Positions 48,294 to 57,990 of a stretch of 64,000 bases of DNA are shown here, piece by piece; positions within the stretch are counted from its first letter, which is position 1, and every line of letters starts with the position of its first letter. The stretch lies in assembly GCA_020638495.1 (NCBI GenBank), contig JACKIN010000006.1:124001-188000 (forward strand), in the 5' to 3' direction. The DNA comes from Geminicoccaceae bacterium. GTDB lineage: Bacteria > Pseudomonadota > Alphaproteobacteria > Geminicoccales > Geminicoccaceae. Made by a program: the position numbers and the translations under genes. A model generated the notes under the pieces. It was not told the origin of the DNA and ran no database searches. It saw nothing but the letters and a program-made list of their open reading frames with translations.

Positions 48294-49792
48294 GCCGCCA
48301 GCTCCGCCTCGACGCCGAGCGACGCCGCGACGATCGCTTCCTCGGAGAGCTGGTCACGGTCGAGATGTGCGACCACCCGGCCGCCGCGGAAGACGGCGAC
48401 GCGGTCGGCCACATGGATCAGCTCGAGCGTGTCGGAGCTCGAGAGCACGATGGCGACCCCGTCGGCCGCCATCTGGCGCAGGCGAAGGTAGATCTCGCGC
48501 TTGGTCTCGACATCGACGCCGCGGGTGGGATCGTCGAGGAGGAGGATGCGGGGCCCGAGCGGCAGCCAGCGGGCGATGGCGACCTTCTGCTGGTTGCCGC
48601 CCGAGAGATGGAGCGTGGGCTGGGCCGGATCGGCGACGCGGATGGCGAAGTCGCGAATGGCGTCGGTGGCGGTCCGGGCCTCGTCCTGCAGGCGGCGCAG
48701 GCCGCGCCGGGCGAGCCGGCGGAGCGACGGCAGGGTGAGGTTGAAGCGGATCGACAGGGGCAGGAGCACGGCCTCGCGCTTCCTGTCGGCCGGCACGTAG
48801 ACGATGCCGGCCTCGATCGCCCGGATCGGCGTGAGGTGGCGCTGCACCTGGCCGGCGAGGCGGATCTCCCCGGCTTTCGCCTGCAGGTCGCCGAAGAGGG
48901 CTCTCAACGTCTCTTCCTGGCCCTGGCCGAGCAGGCCGCCAATGCCGAGGATCTCGCCATGGCGGAGCTCGAGATCGACACAAGAGATGCCCTCGGCGAC
49001 GAGGCCCCGGACGGCGATGGCGGTCTCGCCGGGGTTGTGCGCCGGGCGTGGCGGGAAGAGGTCGCCGGGCTCGCGGCCGACCATCAGCCGGACGAGGCTG
49101 GCCGGATCGCTACCGTCGAGAGCCTGGTCCGCCGTGCGCTGGCCGTCGCGCAGGACGGTCACCCAGTCGCAGAGCTCCAGCACCTCGTTCAGCCGGTGGG
49201 AGATGTAGAGGATGGCAACCCCATCGGCCTGCAGCTCGCGCAGCAGGCCGAAGAGGATGCGCACCTCGTGGCCGGTGAGCGAGGAGGTGGGCTCGTCGAG
49301 GATCAGGAGGCGAGGGCGGCGATAGAGAGCCTTGGCGATTTCGATGAGCTGGCGCCGGCCGAGCGAGATGCGGTCGACCGGGGTATCGAGGGGCATGTCG
49401 AGGCCGAGCCGCTGGCAGAGGCGGCCGGTCTCGGCGGCGAGCCTCGTGTAGTCGGTGAAGGGGCCGCGGTGCGGCACCGCACCCATGACGATGTTCTCGG
49501 CGACCGAGAGATTGGGCGCGAGGCTCAGCTCCTGCTGGACGACGGCGATGCCGAGCTCGCGGGCGAGGGCGGGGGTGAGGGCGGCGTGCTCGGTGCCGTC
49601 GATGGCGATGCTGCCGGCATCGGGGCGAAGCACGCCCGAGAGCAGGTTGATGAGCGTCGACTTGCCCGCGCCGTTCTCGCCGAGCAGCGCATGGACGCGG
49701 CCGGGGCGGATCTCGATGGAGACACCGTCGAGGACGGTGTTCTCGAAGAAGCGCTTGGCGAGGCCCCGGGCCGCGAGCAGCGGTGCCGACAT
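48290..49792 (-). CDS. Sugar ABC importer, two-domain ATPase (RbsA/MglA type)
   Basis: 500 residues with two ATPase modules. The first has Walker A LGENGAGKST, signature ISLGRRQLIE (divergent, as usual in this family) and Walker B LLILDEPTSSL. The second has no standard Walker A (GGLLGQGQEE) but keeps LSGGNQQKVAIARWL and LLLDDPTRGVD. This degenerate second half is normal in RbsA-type proteins. Operon with the binding protein (27 bases upstream) and two permeases. Confidence 0.95.
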   Translation of the reverse strand: MSAPLLAARGLAKRFFENTVLDGVSIEIRPGRVHALLGENGAGKSTLINLLSGVLRPDAGSIAIDGTEHAALTPALARELGIAVVQQELSLAPNLSVAENIVMGAVPHRGPFTDYTRLAAETGRLCQRLGLDMPLDTPVDRISLGRRQLIEIAKALYRRPRLLILDEPTSSLTGHEVRILFGLLRELQADGVAILYISHRLNEVLELCDWVTVLRDGQRTADQALDGSDPASLVRLMVGREPGDLFPPRPAHNPGETAIAVRGLVAEGISCVDLELRHGEILGIGGLLGQGQEETLRALFGDLQAKAGEIRLAGQVQRHLTPIRAIEAGIVYVPADRKREAVLLPLSIRFNLTLPSLRRLARRGLRRLQDEARTATDAIRDFAIRVADPAQPTLHLSGGNQQKVAIARWLPLGPRILLLDDPTRGVDVETKREIYLRLRQMAADGVAIVLSSSDTLELIHVADRVAVFRGGRVVAHLDRDQLSEEAIVAASLGVEAELAA

Positions 49793-49819
49793 CGTTTGCC
49801 GCTGCTCGCCGCCGCTTGC

Positions 49820-50878
49820 CTACTTCAGGCCGAGGATCTCGTCGAAGAGGGCGAGATCGTAGGGCGAGTAGATGTAGCCGTCGGCCGGGAAGTCCTCGGC
49901 GCGGGCCAGGTACTCGGGGAGGTTTTCGTCGGTGATGATCGGCAGCGGCACCTCGACAAAGGCGGCGATGTCCTCGCCTTCGAGCGCCTTGACGGCGGCG
50001 TAGACGCCGAGGCCGCCCAGCCAGTTGGGCTGCATGGTGGCCCAGCCGGGGAAGCCCTTCTCGCTCCAGAGCTCGAGGAACTGGCGGTAGTTCTCGCCGG
50101 TGCTCGGCGGCACGTCGCGACCCTGGCGGTCCATGGCGAGGATGGCGCCCGCGGTGAGGGCGCCGCCGAAGCTGAGGATGCCGTCGATCTCCGGGTACTG
50201 GAAGAGCAGGCTGGTCATCGCCTCCTGGGCCGGCGCGGCGTTGTAGGGGGTGTTGGTCTCGGTCAGGACCTCGATGCCGGGATTGGCCTCGAGCACCGGC
50301 GTGGCGCCGGCGCGCCGATCCTCGCTGACCGAGACGCCGGCCGGGCCGTTCATGATGATGATCTTGCCCTTGCCGCCGAGCTGCTCGACCATCCATTCGG
50401 CCGCGAGCTGGCCCCACATGTTGGAATCGGTGTTGATCTTGGCGGTGATCTCGTCGGTCTCGACCAGGCTGTCGACATTGATGACGGCGATGCCCTTCTC
50501 ACACGCCTGGGCGATGACCCGGTCGAGGGCGGTCGACGAGCCGGCAATGACGACGATGCCGTCCACATCGGCGTCGATCATCGACTGGATCTGGGTGATC
50601 TGGGTGTTGGCGTTGCCCTCGGCGTCGGTGACGACGAGCTCGTCCGTCAGGCCCTGCTCCTGGAGCTGGCTGAAGACGTCCTCGATGGTGCCCTGAGTCT
50701 GCTTCATCCAGGTCGGGATCGAGTAGATGTTGGCCCAGCCGATGGTGTAGGGCGCCTCGCGCTCGCCGGTCATGCACTTGGCGAGCGCCAAAGCAGGCGT
50801 GCTGGTGGCCGTGCTCATGGCGGTCAGGGCGATGGCGCAGGCGGCGCAGGACAGCGCCAGCTTCAGGCTGCTCGACAT
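49820..50878 (-). CDS. Sugar-binding periplasmic protein (ribose/rhamnose-like)
   Basis: 352 residues with a Sec signal (LALSCAACAIALTAMSTATS). Type I periplasmic-binding fold: YTIGWANIYSIPTWMKQTQG at the start of the mature part, IQSMIDADVDGIVVIAGSST, and AVINVDSLV. A Cys follows the signal (AKCMTGEREAPYTI). Ligand probably a monosaccharide or sugar acid; not identifiable by sequence alone. It is preceded by a lactonase-type amidohydrolase in the same run. Confidence 0.9.
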   Translation of the reverse strand: MSSSLKLALSCAACAIALTAMSTATSTPALALAKCMTGEREAPYTIGWANIYSIPTWMKQTQGTIEDVFSQLQEQGLTDELVVTDAEGNANTQITQIQSMIDADVDGIVVIAGSSTALDRVIAQACEKGIAVINVDSLVETDEITAKINTDSNMWGQLAAEWMVEQLGGKGKIIIMNGPAGVSVSEDRRAGATPVLEANPGIEVLTETNTPYNAAPAQEAMTSLLFQYPEIDGILSFGGALTAGAILAMDRQGRDVPPSTGENYRQFLELWSEKGFPGWATMQPNWLGGLGVYAAVKALEGEDIAAFVEVPLPIITDENLPEYLARAEDFPADGYIYSPYDLALFDEILGLK

Positions 50879-50929
50879 GGATGCTTCCCCCGGTTTCGCC
50901 GGCCTTTCCGGCAGTTGTATGACGATATG

Positions 50930-51853
50930 CTAAGGTCGCGAATCCGTCTTGTCGATCCGGTAGTCGCGGACCGCGTTGTCGTGGAAGAGTGCCCGCTGCT
51001 CCTCCGCTGTCAGGTCCTGCACGATGTCGGCGAAGGCGTCATACATCTGGGCGTAGCCGGCATGCAGCCCGGCCACCGGGAAGTCGGAGGCGAACATCGC
51101 CCGGCCCAGACCGAAGGCGTCGAGGCAGTCGAGCACGACGGGCCTGAGGCTCTCGAGCGTCCAGTCGTGGTCGTAGGCGCAGAGATCGGAGATCTTGAGG
51201 CGGACATTGGGGCGTTTCGCCAGCTCCTTCAGCCCGCGCCGCCAGTGATCCATGGCGACGGCGTCGCGATCGACCGGGCTGCCGGCGTGGTTGACGATGA
51301 TGGTGGTGTCCGGAAATCGGTCGGCGAGATCGGCCGCGTCGCCGAGCTGGCCCGGATAGATGAGCATGTCGAAAGAGAGGCCGAACTCCCGGAGCAGGGC
51401 GAAGCCGGCCAGCCACCTGGAGTCGGTCATGTAGTCGGCGCGTTCGACGAAGCGCTTCTCCGGGTCCTCGTGCCAGCTCAGGATGAAGCGGACGCCGCGG
51501 ACGAAGTCGAAGGCGCGCTGGGCTTCGAGAATGGCGCCGACGCCGGGGTCGTCGAGCGGGGCGCGGACGACGGCGACCGTCGGCAGGCGGTGTCGCTGCT
51601 TCAGGCCGGCGATCCAGCGCGTCTCGCCGACGGGGTCGCTCCTGTCCCAGCTCGCCTCGATATGCACCGAGCCCACGAGGTGGAGCCCGGCGGCGTCGCG
51701 CTCGAGGTCGTCCGGCAGGTAGTCGCGGTAGAGAGGGGTCGGGTCGCCGAAGACCTTGCGGCGGCCGGGCTGGGGCACCAGCCAGGGGTGCTTCTCGAGC
51801 TTCAGGTCCCAGAGGTGGTGGTGGGCGTCGAGGATCGGTCCCGTGTAGCGCAT
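50930..51853 (-). CDS. Amidohydrolase-2 family, sugar-lactonase-like
   Basis: 307 residues from ATG 51853. COG3618-type TIM barrel: DAHHHLWD at the start, VHIEASW, GVRFILSWH, IVNHAGSP and the late FASDFPVAGLHAGYAQMY, giving His-x-His, His and Asp metal or catalytic positions. Characterised relatives hydrolyse L-fucono- or L-rhamnono-lactones, or pyrone-dicarboxylate. Sited between two sugar importers, it probably opens the lactone of an imported or oxidised sugar. It starts two bases after the HdeD-like gene stop. Confidence 0.88.
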   Translation of the reverse strand: MRYTGPILDAHHHLWDLKLEKHPWLVPQPGRRKVFGDPTPLYRDYLPDDLERDAAGLHLVGSVHIEASWDRSDPVGETRWIAGLKQRHRLPTVAVVRAPLDDPGVGAILEAQRAFDFVRGVRFILSWHEDPEKRFVERADYMTDSRWLAGFALLREFGLSFDMLIYPGQLGDAADLADRFPDTTIIVNHAGSPVDRDAVAMDHWRRGLKELAKRPNVRLKISDLCAYDHDWTLESLRPVVLDCLDAFGLGRAMFASDFPVAGLHAGYAQMYDAFADIVQDLTAEEQRALFHDNAVRDYRIDKTDSRP

Positions 51854-51855
51854 GG

Positions 51856-52461
51856 TCAGGCTCGTGTTCCGATCCGGTCCTTCAGCCGCTTCAGCCGCAT
51901 GGCGACGAAGAGCAGGACCAGGGCGATGGCGAAGGCTGCGGCGGCGAGCACCCAGGCAACCGTGACGATGCCGGTCGAGGGCCAGAAGAAGAGGATGACG
52001 CCGACCAGGGTCACGGTGATGCCGATGACCTTGAGATGGCCGTCGGCCTGGACGTCGGCAGCGGTGCCGCGCCCCGACATGAGGTAGCCGACGCCCGAGG
52101 CGATGGCCCAGATGCCGACGACGATCAGGAGCATGCGGAGGGTCGCCCCGGGCCAGAGGAGCAGGATGCCGCCGACGACGATGCTGATCAGGGCGGGGGT
52201 GAGGCTCATGGCGGTCTGCCGGGCGCGCATCGTGCCGATCAGGCCGGCCACACCGTCGATCAGGAGGAAGAAGCCCAGCACGACCGCCAGCACCTCGACG
52301 CTCCAGCTCGGCCAGACGAGGAGGGCGAGGCCGAGCAGGCCGGCGAGCACGCCGCGTGCCAGGAACCACCACCAGAGATCGCCGAGCCCGGCGTCGATGC
52401 CGCGGACGGCCTCGGCCGCGGGGCGCCGCGGTCGCTCGTCGCTCTTCTTCCCGTCCTGCAT
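51856..52461 (-). CDS. HdeD-family (DUF308) membrane protein
   Basis: 201 residues from ATG 52461 with a strong AGGAGG site. Six short membrane helices in pairs (ARGVLAGLLGLALLVWPSWS, LIDGVAGLIGTMRA, ISIVVGGILLLWPGATLRML), with the recurring LLxWP pattern of HdeD/DUF308. Related E. coli protein is linked to acid resistance. Its position between a permease gene and a lactonase gene is unusual for a stress protein; it may simply ride in the operon. Confidence 0.85.
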   Translation of the reverse strand: MQDGKKSDERPRRPAAEAVRGIDAGLGDLWWWFLARGVLAGLLGLALLVWPSWSVEVLAVVLGFFLLIDGVAGLIGTMRARQTAMSLTPALISIVVGGILLLWPGATLRMLLIVVGIWAIASGVGYLMSGRGTAADVQADGHLKVIGITVTLVGVILFFWPSTGIVTVAWVLAAAAFAIALVLLFVAMRLKRLKDRIGTRA

Positions 52462-52476
52462 GACGCGCCCTCCTGC

Positions 52477-53340
52477 CTATTTGATGCCGGCCCGCATGAA
52501 GCTTTGCACGAACTGGCGCTGGAAGAGAAGGAAGGCGATGAGCAGCGGGGCCGAGGTGAAGAGGGTGGCGGCCGAGATCACCGACCAGTCGATGCCCTGG
52601 TCGACCGAGGCGAAGACCTGCAGGCCGACGGTCACCGGGCGCGTCTCGACCGAGCTCGTGACGATCAAGGGCCAGAGGAAGTTGTTCCAGTGGAAGCTGA
52701 CCGAGACGAGGCCGAAGGCGACGTAGATCGGCCGGGCGAGGGGAACGTAGACGCGCAAGAGGATGCCGAGCGTGGTGCAGCCCTCGATGCGGGCGGCGTC
52801 GTCGAGCTCCTTCGGCACGGTCTTGAAGGTCTGGCGCAGGAGGAAGATGCCGAAGGCCGAGGCCATGTAGGGCAGGCCGATGGCGAGGATGGTGTCGAGG
52901 ATGCCGAGGCTGCTGACGATGCGGTAGTTCTCCACGAGCAGCACGTCCGGCGTGATCATGAGCTGGACGAGGACCAGGAAGAAGAGGAGGTCGCGGCCCC
53001 AGAACTCGAGCCTGGCGAAGGCGAAGGCGGCGAGCGTGCTGATCACGAGCTGGCCGGCCAGGGTCATGGTGACCAGCATCAGCGTGTTCAGCATGTAGCG
53101 GGCGAAAGGGGCGGCCGCCATCGCCCGGGTGAAGTTGTCGAGCGTCAGGGGGGCGGTGAGGTCGAAGCGGGCGGCATAGAGCGGCGGGTGGAAGGCCGCC
53201 CACAGAGCGAAGAGGAGCGGCAGGATCCACAAGACGGCCAGGAGCCAGGCGCCGGCGGTGACGAGGAGATGGTCGAGCCGCGTGCCCGCGTCGACGATGC
53301 GGGCGGCGGCGGACCCTTGGGCCAGGGCGGCGCTCGTCAC
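52477..53340 (-). CDS. Carbohydrate ABC permease (UgpE/MalG type)
   Basis: 287 residues. Start GTG at 53340 overlaps the previous stop as GTGA. Six helices; docking loop LDDAARIEGCTTLGILLRVY is the family EAA motif. The frame extends upstream through the neighbouring gene in another phase and is not coding there. Partner of the permease at 53337-54218. Confidence 0.92.
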   Translation of the reverse strand: MTSAALAQGSAAARIVDAGTRLDHLLVTAGAWLLAVLWILPLLFALWAAFHPPLYAARFDLTAPLTLDNFTRAMAAAPFARYMLNTLMLVTMTLAGQLVISTLAAFAFARLEFWGRDLLFFLVLVQLMITPDVLLVENYRIVSSLGILDTILAIGLPYMASAFGIFLLRQTFKTVPKELDDAARIEGCTTLGILLRVYVPLARPIYVAFGLVSVSFHWNNFLWPLIVTSSVETRPVTVGLQVFASVDQGIDWSVISAATLFTSAPLLIAFLLFQRQFVQSFMRAGIK

Positions 53341-54218
53341 CGGTAGTGGATCCGCTTGTCGAGCACGGTCACCTGCAGCACCGAGACGGTGATCAGCACC
53401 GCGAGCAGGACGACGGTGAGGGCGGCCGCATAGCTCGTGTCCCAGAACTTGAAGCCGGTCTCGTAGATGTAGAAGAGGAGGAGCGAGCTGGCGTTGCTGG
53501 GGCCCCCGCCGGTCATGGCGACGATGTGGTCGACGACGCGAAACGCGCCGATCACGGCATTGACCAGGACGAAGAGCGTCGTCGGCATGAGCAGCGGCAG
53601 GACGATGCGGCGGACATAGTGGAAGTCGGAGGCACCCTCGAGCTTGGCCGCCTCCTTCAGGCTGGGCGGGATCGACTGCAGCGCCGCGAGGTAGAAGATC
53701 ATGAAGAAGCCCGCCTCCTTCCAGACCGAGACGGCCATGACGCTCCAGAGCGCCGTCTCCGGCGAGCCCAGGAAGTTGACGTCCGGCCCGCCGAAGAGGG
53801 CGATGATCTGGTTCAAAAGCCCGAAGCCCGGCGTGTAGAAGAAGAGCCAGATATTGGCTGCCGCCACCATCGGCAGGACGGTGGGCGTGAAGTACGCCAT
53901 GCGCAAAAAGCCGCGCCCGGCCAGCCGCTCGTTGACCCAGAGCGCCATGACGAGGGCGATGCCGATCGAGAGCGGGATGGTGACCAGCGCGTAGAGGAAG
54001 TTGTTCCAGACCACCTGGAGGAAGACCGGGTCGTCGGTGATCATCCGGCGATAGTGGTCGAGCCCGAGGAAGCTGGCGGGGCGGCGACCGCGCGCGGTCG
54101 AGAAGAAGCTGGCCCAGAAGGTCGCGACGGTCGGGTAGTGGGTGAAGGCGACGAGCAGCACCATGGCCGGCAGCAGGAGCAGCCAGGCGTAGATCGTGGT
54201 GAGGAGGCGCCGGTCCAT
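53337..54218 (-). CDS. Carbohydrate ABC permease (UgpA/MalF type)
   Basis: 293 residues from ATG 54218 (an ATG at 54245 adds nine residues). Six helices with TPTVLPMVAAANIWLFFYTP and the EAA loop LKEAAKLEGASDFHYVRRIV. Works with the GTG-started permease downstream, the binding protein upstream and the ATPase at 55553-56659. Confidence 0.92.
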   Translation of the reverse strand: MDRRLLTTIYAWLLLLPAMVLLVAFTHYPTVATFWASFFSTARGRRPASFLGLDHYRRMITDDPVFLQVVWNNFLYALVTIPLSIGIALVMALWVNERLAGRGFLRMAYFTPTVLPMVAAANIWLFFYTPGFGLLNQIIALFGGPDVNFLGSPETALWSVMAVSVWKEAGFFMIFYLAALQSIPPSLKEAAKLEGASDFHYVRRIVLPLLMPTTLFVLVNAVIGAFRVVDHIVAMTGGGPSNASSLLLFYIYETGFKFWDTSYAAALTVVLLAVLITVSVLQVTVLDKRIHYR

Positions 54219-54272
54219 GCACGGATCGCCGACGGGCCGGGCCACCCTGGCCCGGTCCCGCCGGCTGTCGGC

Positions 54273-55553
54273 TCAGCGATAGGGGGCGAGGATGCGCATC
54301 GCCTCTTCCTGCGCCGCGGCCAGCGCCGCCGCCGGCTCCGCCGTGCCGGTGATCGCCGCCTGCAGCGCGTCGTTGAGGACCTTGGTGACGCGCTGGTTCT
54401 CGTGCGTCGAGAGCTCGGCCACGGCGAACTCGAGCTGGTCGCGGGCGACGGTCGCCGGCGGGAAGTCGTTGGCGTATGCCTGCATGGCCGGGGTTTGCCA
54501 GGCGGCCGGGCTGGTCGCCACGTAGCCGGTCTTGATCGACCAGTCGGCCTGGTTCTCGGGCGTGGTCAGCCAGCGAATGAAGTCGAGGGAAGCCTGCTCG
54601 CGCTCCGGGTCGCTGTGCAGGATGAAGAGATTGCCGCCGCCGGTGGGGGCACCACGGCGGACATGCGCCGGCAGCATGGCGACGCCGAAGTCGAAGGGCG
54701 CGTTGTTGCGGACATTGGTGAGGTTGCCAGTGGTGGTCCACATCATCGCCGTCCGGCCCTGGAAGAAGTCCTGCGGCGTCGTCCCCCACTCGATGATACC
54801 GGGCGCCATCACGCCATGCTCGGTGCTGAGGTCGACGAGGTATTCCAGCGCCTCCACCACCCTGGGGTCGTCGAAGTTCACCTCGTTGCCGGCCTGGTTC
54901 ATCAGGATGACGTCGTTCTGCGTCGTCAGGCCCTGGAAGAGCCAGTAGGGGAAGCCGGAGGTCGGGATCTGCACGCCGTACTGGGTGACGTTGCCGGCGG
55001 AGTCCTTCAGGGTGAGCTGCTTGCCGAGCTCCACCTGCTCCTCCCAGGTGGCGGGCGGGACCTCGGGGTCGAGGCCGGCGGCGGCGAAGGCCTCCTTGTT
55101 CCAGTAGAGGACCGGGGTCGAGCGCTGGAAGGGCACGCCCCAGAGCTGGCCGTCGATCGAGCCGTTCTCGAGGAAGGCCGGATAGAAGCTCGCGAGCCAG
55201 GCCTTCTCCTCGTCGCTCTGGGCGAGCTCGGAAATGGCGACGATCATGTCCTCGTCGTAGAGGGTGAAGGTGTCGACCGCGAGCAGCACCGCCATGTCGG
55301 GCGCATTGCCGCCCTTGAAGGCGGTGACCGTGCGGGTGATCGTGTCCTGGTAGCTGCCGGTGTAGACCGGCAGGATGGTCACGCCCGGAGTCTGCTCGCT
55401 GTAGGTCTTCGCATACTCGTCGATGATGGCGGTGATCGGGCCGCCGACGGCGACCGGGAAATTGAGCGTCAGCTCGAGCTCGGCCCTTGCTGACGGTGCG
55501 GCGGCGATGAGCGCCACGACGGCCGTGGCGGCGAGCAATGACTTTCGGGACAT
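54273..55553 (-). CDS. Carbohydrate-binding periplasmic protein (UgpB-like)
   Basis: 426 residues with a Sec signal ending PSARAE. Family 1 solute-binding protein; LNFPVAVGGPITAIIDEYAK, SYQDTITRTVTAFKGGNAPD and FIRWLTTPENQADWSIKTGY are typical of glycerol-3-phosphate or oligosaccharide-binding UgpB-type members. Its ATG overlaps the ATPase stop as TGATG. Ligand unresolved. Confidence 0.92.
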   Translation of the reverse strand: MSRKSLLAATAVVALIAAAPSARAELELTLNFPVAVGGPITAIIDEYAKTYSEQTPGVTILPVYTGSYQDTITRTVTAFKGGNAPDMAVLLAVDTFTLYDEDMIVAISELAQSDEEKAWLASFYPAFLENGSIDGQLWGVPFQRSTPVLYWNKEAFAAAGLDPEVPPATWEEQVELGKQLTLKDSAGNVTQYGVQIPTSGFPYWLFQGLTTQNDVILMNQAGNEVNFDDPRVVEALEYLVDLSTEHGVMAPGIIEWGTTPQDFFQGRTAMMWTTTGNLTNVRNNAPFDFGVAMLPAHVRRGAPTGGGNLFILHSDPEREQASLDFIRWLTTPENQADWSIKTGYVATSPAAWQTPAMQAYANDFPPATVARDQLEFAVAELSTHENQRVTKVLNDALQAAITGTAEPAAALAAAQEEAMRILAPYR

Positions 55554-56659
55554 CAGACAACTCCTCCCAGGATGTGTGGCTGGTTCGCGGGGTCAACGGC
55601 CGAGAGCGCCACGCGGCGGCCGTCGGCGGCGGAAAAGAAGGCGAGATCGGTTGCGGCGCAGGTGAGCTGCAGCTCGCTGCCCTGGGCCGCGGCGGCGTGG
55701 CCGGGGACGCGGGCGAGCAGGTTGTGGCCGCCGAGGTCGCAGACGAGAACGGTATCGGCCCCCTGATAGTCGAGGTCGGTCACCGTCACGGGAAAGCCCG
55801 GGCCGGCCCCTGGCAAGAGGGCTTCGGGGCGGACACCGACGACGAGATCGGAGAGGTGCCCGCCCGGCGTCTCGGCGAGGACCGGGCCGCTCGTGCCGGC
55901 GACCACGAGGCCATGCGGCGAGGCGTCGAGCGGCAGGAGGTTCATCGGCGGCGTGCCGACGAAGCTCGCGGCGAAGGCGGTGGCGGGGCGCTCGTAGAGC
56001 TCGGCCGGTGCCGCGTCCTGCTCGATCCGGCCGTCGCGCATCAGCACGACCTGGTCGGCCATGCTGAGCGCCTCGGCCTGGTCATGGGTGACGTAGATCA
56101 TGGTCATGTCGAGGCGCCGCTGCAGGTCCCGGATCTCGTGGCGCATCTCGGCCCGAAGCTTGGCGTCGAGATTGGAGAGCGGCTCGTCCATCAGGCAGAG
56201 CCGGCTCTCGGCGACGATGGCGCGGGCCAGCGCCACGCGCTGCTGCTGGCCGCCGGAGAGCTGCGACGGCTTGCGACCGAGAAGGGCGCCGAGGCCGAGG
56301 ATGTCGGCGGCGCGCTCCAGCCGCCGTCGCCGATCGGCCGCCGGCACGCGGCGCACCTTGAGGCCGAAGAGGATGTTCTCGGCGACCGAGAGGTGGGGGA
56401 ATAGCGCGTAGTTCTGGAAGACCATGGAGAGGCCGCGCTTCGCCGGCGGCCGGTCGGTGACGTCGGTGCCGTCGATGCGGATGCGCCCCGAGGTGGCCGT
56501 GTCCAGCCCGGCGATCAGCCGCAGCGTCGTCGACTTGCCGCAGCCCGATGGCCCGAGCAGCACGGCAAAGGCGCCATCGAGGATGACGAGGTCGATCCCG
56601 GCCAGGGCCGTCGTTTCGCCGAAGCGACGGGTCAGGCCGTCGAGCACCACTTCGGGCAA
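55553..56659 (-). CDS. Carbohydrate ABC ATP-binding protein (UgpC/MalK type)
   Basis: About 368 residues; the first homologous codon is TTG at 56659 (LPEVVLDGLTRRFGETTAL), taken as start but not certain. Walker A LGPSGCGKST, Q-loop VFQNYALFPHLSV, signature LSGGQQQR, Walker B LCLMDEPLSNLD and a C-terminal TOBE domain with VGVRPEAL. First gene of the ten-gene minus-strand run; divergent from the FAD oxidoreductase, so its promoter lies in 56660-56822. Confidence 0.92.
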   Translation of the reverse strand: MPEVVLDGLTRRFGETTALAGIDLVILDGAFAVLLGPSGCGKSTTLRLIAGLDTATSGRIRIDGTDVTDRPPAKRGLSMVFQNYALFPHLSVAENILFGLKVRRVPAADRRRRLERAADILGLGALLGRKPSQLSGGQQQRVALARAIVAESRLCLMDEPLSNLDAKLRAEMRHEIRDLQRRLDMTMIYVTHDQAEALSMADQVVLMRDGRIEQDAAPAELYERPATAFAASFVGTPPMNLLPLDASPHGLVVAGTSGPVLAETPGGHLSDLVVGVRPEALLPGAGPGFPVTVTDLDYQGADTVLVCDLGGHNLLARVPGHAAAAQGSELQLTCAATDLAFFSAADGRRVALSAVDPANQPHILGGVV

Positions 56660-56822
56660 GGGCCACCTTCTGCAAGCCAACCGGACGGGAAAGCCGGCAG
56701 GCGGCACGCTAGCGGCGTGACAGATCGATGACAACCGAGGCGACGCCGGCCGGGTTGCGGACAGACATGGCCGGCTGCGGCAGGGGTGGGAGGCGACCGG
56801 GCGGCGGAACGGGGAGGACACG

Positions 56823-57911
56823 ATGCGGGTGGTGATCTGCGGCGGCGGGGTGATCGGCGCCTGCACGGCCCGGTTCCTGGCGTTGCGTGGCTGCGAGGTG
56901 GTGGTGGTCGAGCGGCACCGTGTGGCCGGCGCTGCCTCCGGCAAGTCGGGCGGGTTCCTGGCGCTCGACTGGTGCGACGGCTCGCCGCTCCGGCCACTGG
57001 CGCGGCGCAGCTTCGCGCTGCATGCGGAGCTGGCGGCGGCATTCCCCGACCGCTGGGGCTATCGGCGCCTGCCGACGGCGGCCGTGACCCTGACCCGGAA
57101 GGCCGGGCGGGCGGCCCCGGGCCTGCCCGGCTGGCTGGCGCCGGAGGCGCGGTTCGGCGGCTGGCTCGGCACGCCGGAGACGACGGCGCAGGTCGATCCC
57201 GAGGCCTTCACGACCAGCATGATGGACCTTGCCCGCGAGCGCGGCGCCCGGCTGGTTCAGGGTGTCGTCCAGGGGATCGGGCGGAGCGCCGACGGCGGGC
57301 GGGCCACCGGAGTGGTGGTCGATGGCGAGGTGCTGGCGGCCGATGCTGTGGTCATCGCCATGGGGCCGTGGTCGGTCCTGGCGGCTGCCTGGCTGGCGCT
57401 GCCGGCGGTCCACGGGCTCGAGGGGCACAGCCTCGTCTTCGACGACCCGGGGGCCGCGGCGGCCGCGCTCTTCGTCGATTGCCCGGCACCGGGTGGCGGG
57501 CAGGGGGCGCCCGAGGTCATTCCCCGGCCGGACGGCACCACCTATGTCTGCGGCCTGCCGAGCCGGCGGCCGCTGCCCGAGGATCCGGCGGCGGTGGTGG
57601 CGGACGAGCGCTTCCTCGAGCAGTTGCGGCAGATGATCCGGGGCTTCGCGCCGGGGCTCGCCGCCGCCCCGGTGCGGCACGGCGGCGCCTGCTTTCGGCC
57701 GGTGACCGAGGATGGCCTGCCGCTGATCGGTCCGGTCGCCGGGCTCGAGGGCGCCTTCGTGGCCACCGGCCACAGCGTCTGGGGCATGCTGAACGGGCCG
57801 GCGACCGGCGAGGCGCTGGCGGCGCTGATCATGGACGGGGCGTCGGCCACGGTCGATCTCGCCCCCTTCGATCCGGCCCGGCTGCCGGCTCTCGCGGTGC
57901 AAGCCACTTGA
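56823..57911 (+). CDS. FAD-dependent D-amino-acid oxidase/DadA-like oxidoreductase
   Basis: 362 residues. FAD-binding start VVICGGGVIGACTARFLALR with the second-strand VVVVER, and the C-terminal GHSVWGMLNGPATGEALA typical of the DAO/glycine-oxidase/sarcosine oxidase group. Cytoplasmic flavoprotein oxidising a secondary amine, amino acid or hydroxy-acid; substrate not fixed. Sits between two sugar importers; may act on an amino sugar or an N-methyl compound (inference). Confidence 0.85.
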   Translation: MRVVICGGGVIGACTARFLALRGCEVVVVERHRVAGAASGKSGGFLALDWCDGSPLRPLARRSFALHAELAAAFPDRWGYRRLPTAAVTLTRKAGRAAPGLPGWLAPEARFGGWLGTPETTAQVDPEAFTTSMMDLARERGARLVQGVVQGIGRSADGGRATGVVVDGEVLAADAVVIAMGPWSVLAAAWLALPAVHGLEGHSLVFDDPGAAAAALFVDCPAPGGGQGAPEVIPRPDGTTYVCGLPSRRPLPEDPAAVVADERFLEQLRQMIRGFAPGLAAAPVRHGGACFRPVTEDGLPLIGPVAGLEGAFVATGHSVWGMLNGPATGEALAALIMDGASATVDLAPFDPARLPALAVQAT

Positions 57912-57990
57912 GCCGCGGCGCCATTGCGCTAACGTCCGCGCATGGGCCGGGCAACAGGCTCGGCCGGCAAGGTGCCATGGGAGGCTGAAG

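Noticed and set aside
48365..52087. 1240-codon plus-strand open frame
   Set aside because: It runs antisense through five well-recognised genes; length reflects base composition, not coding.
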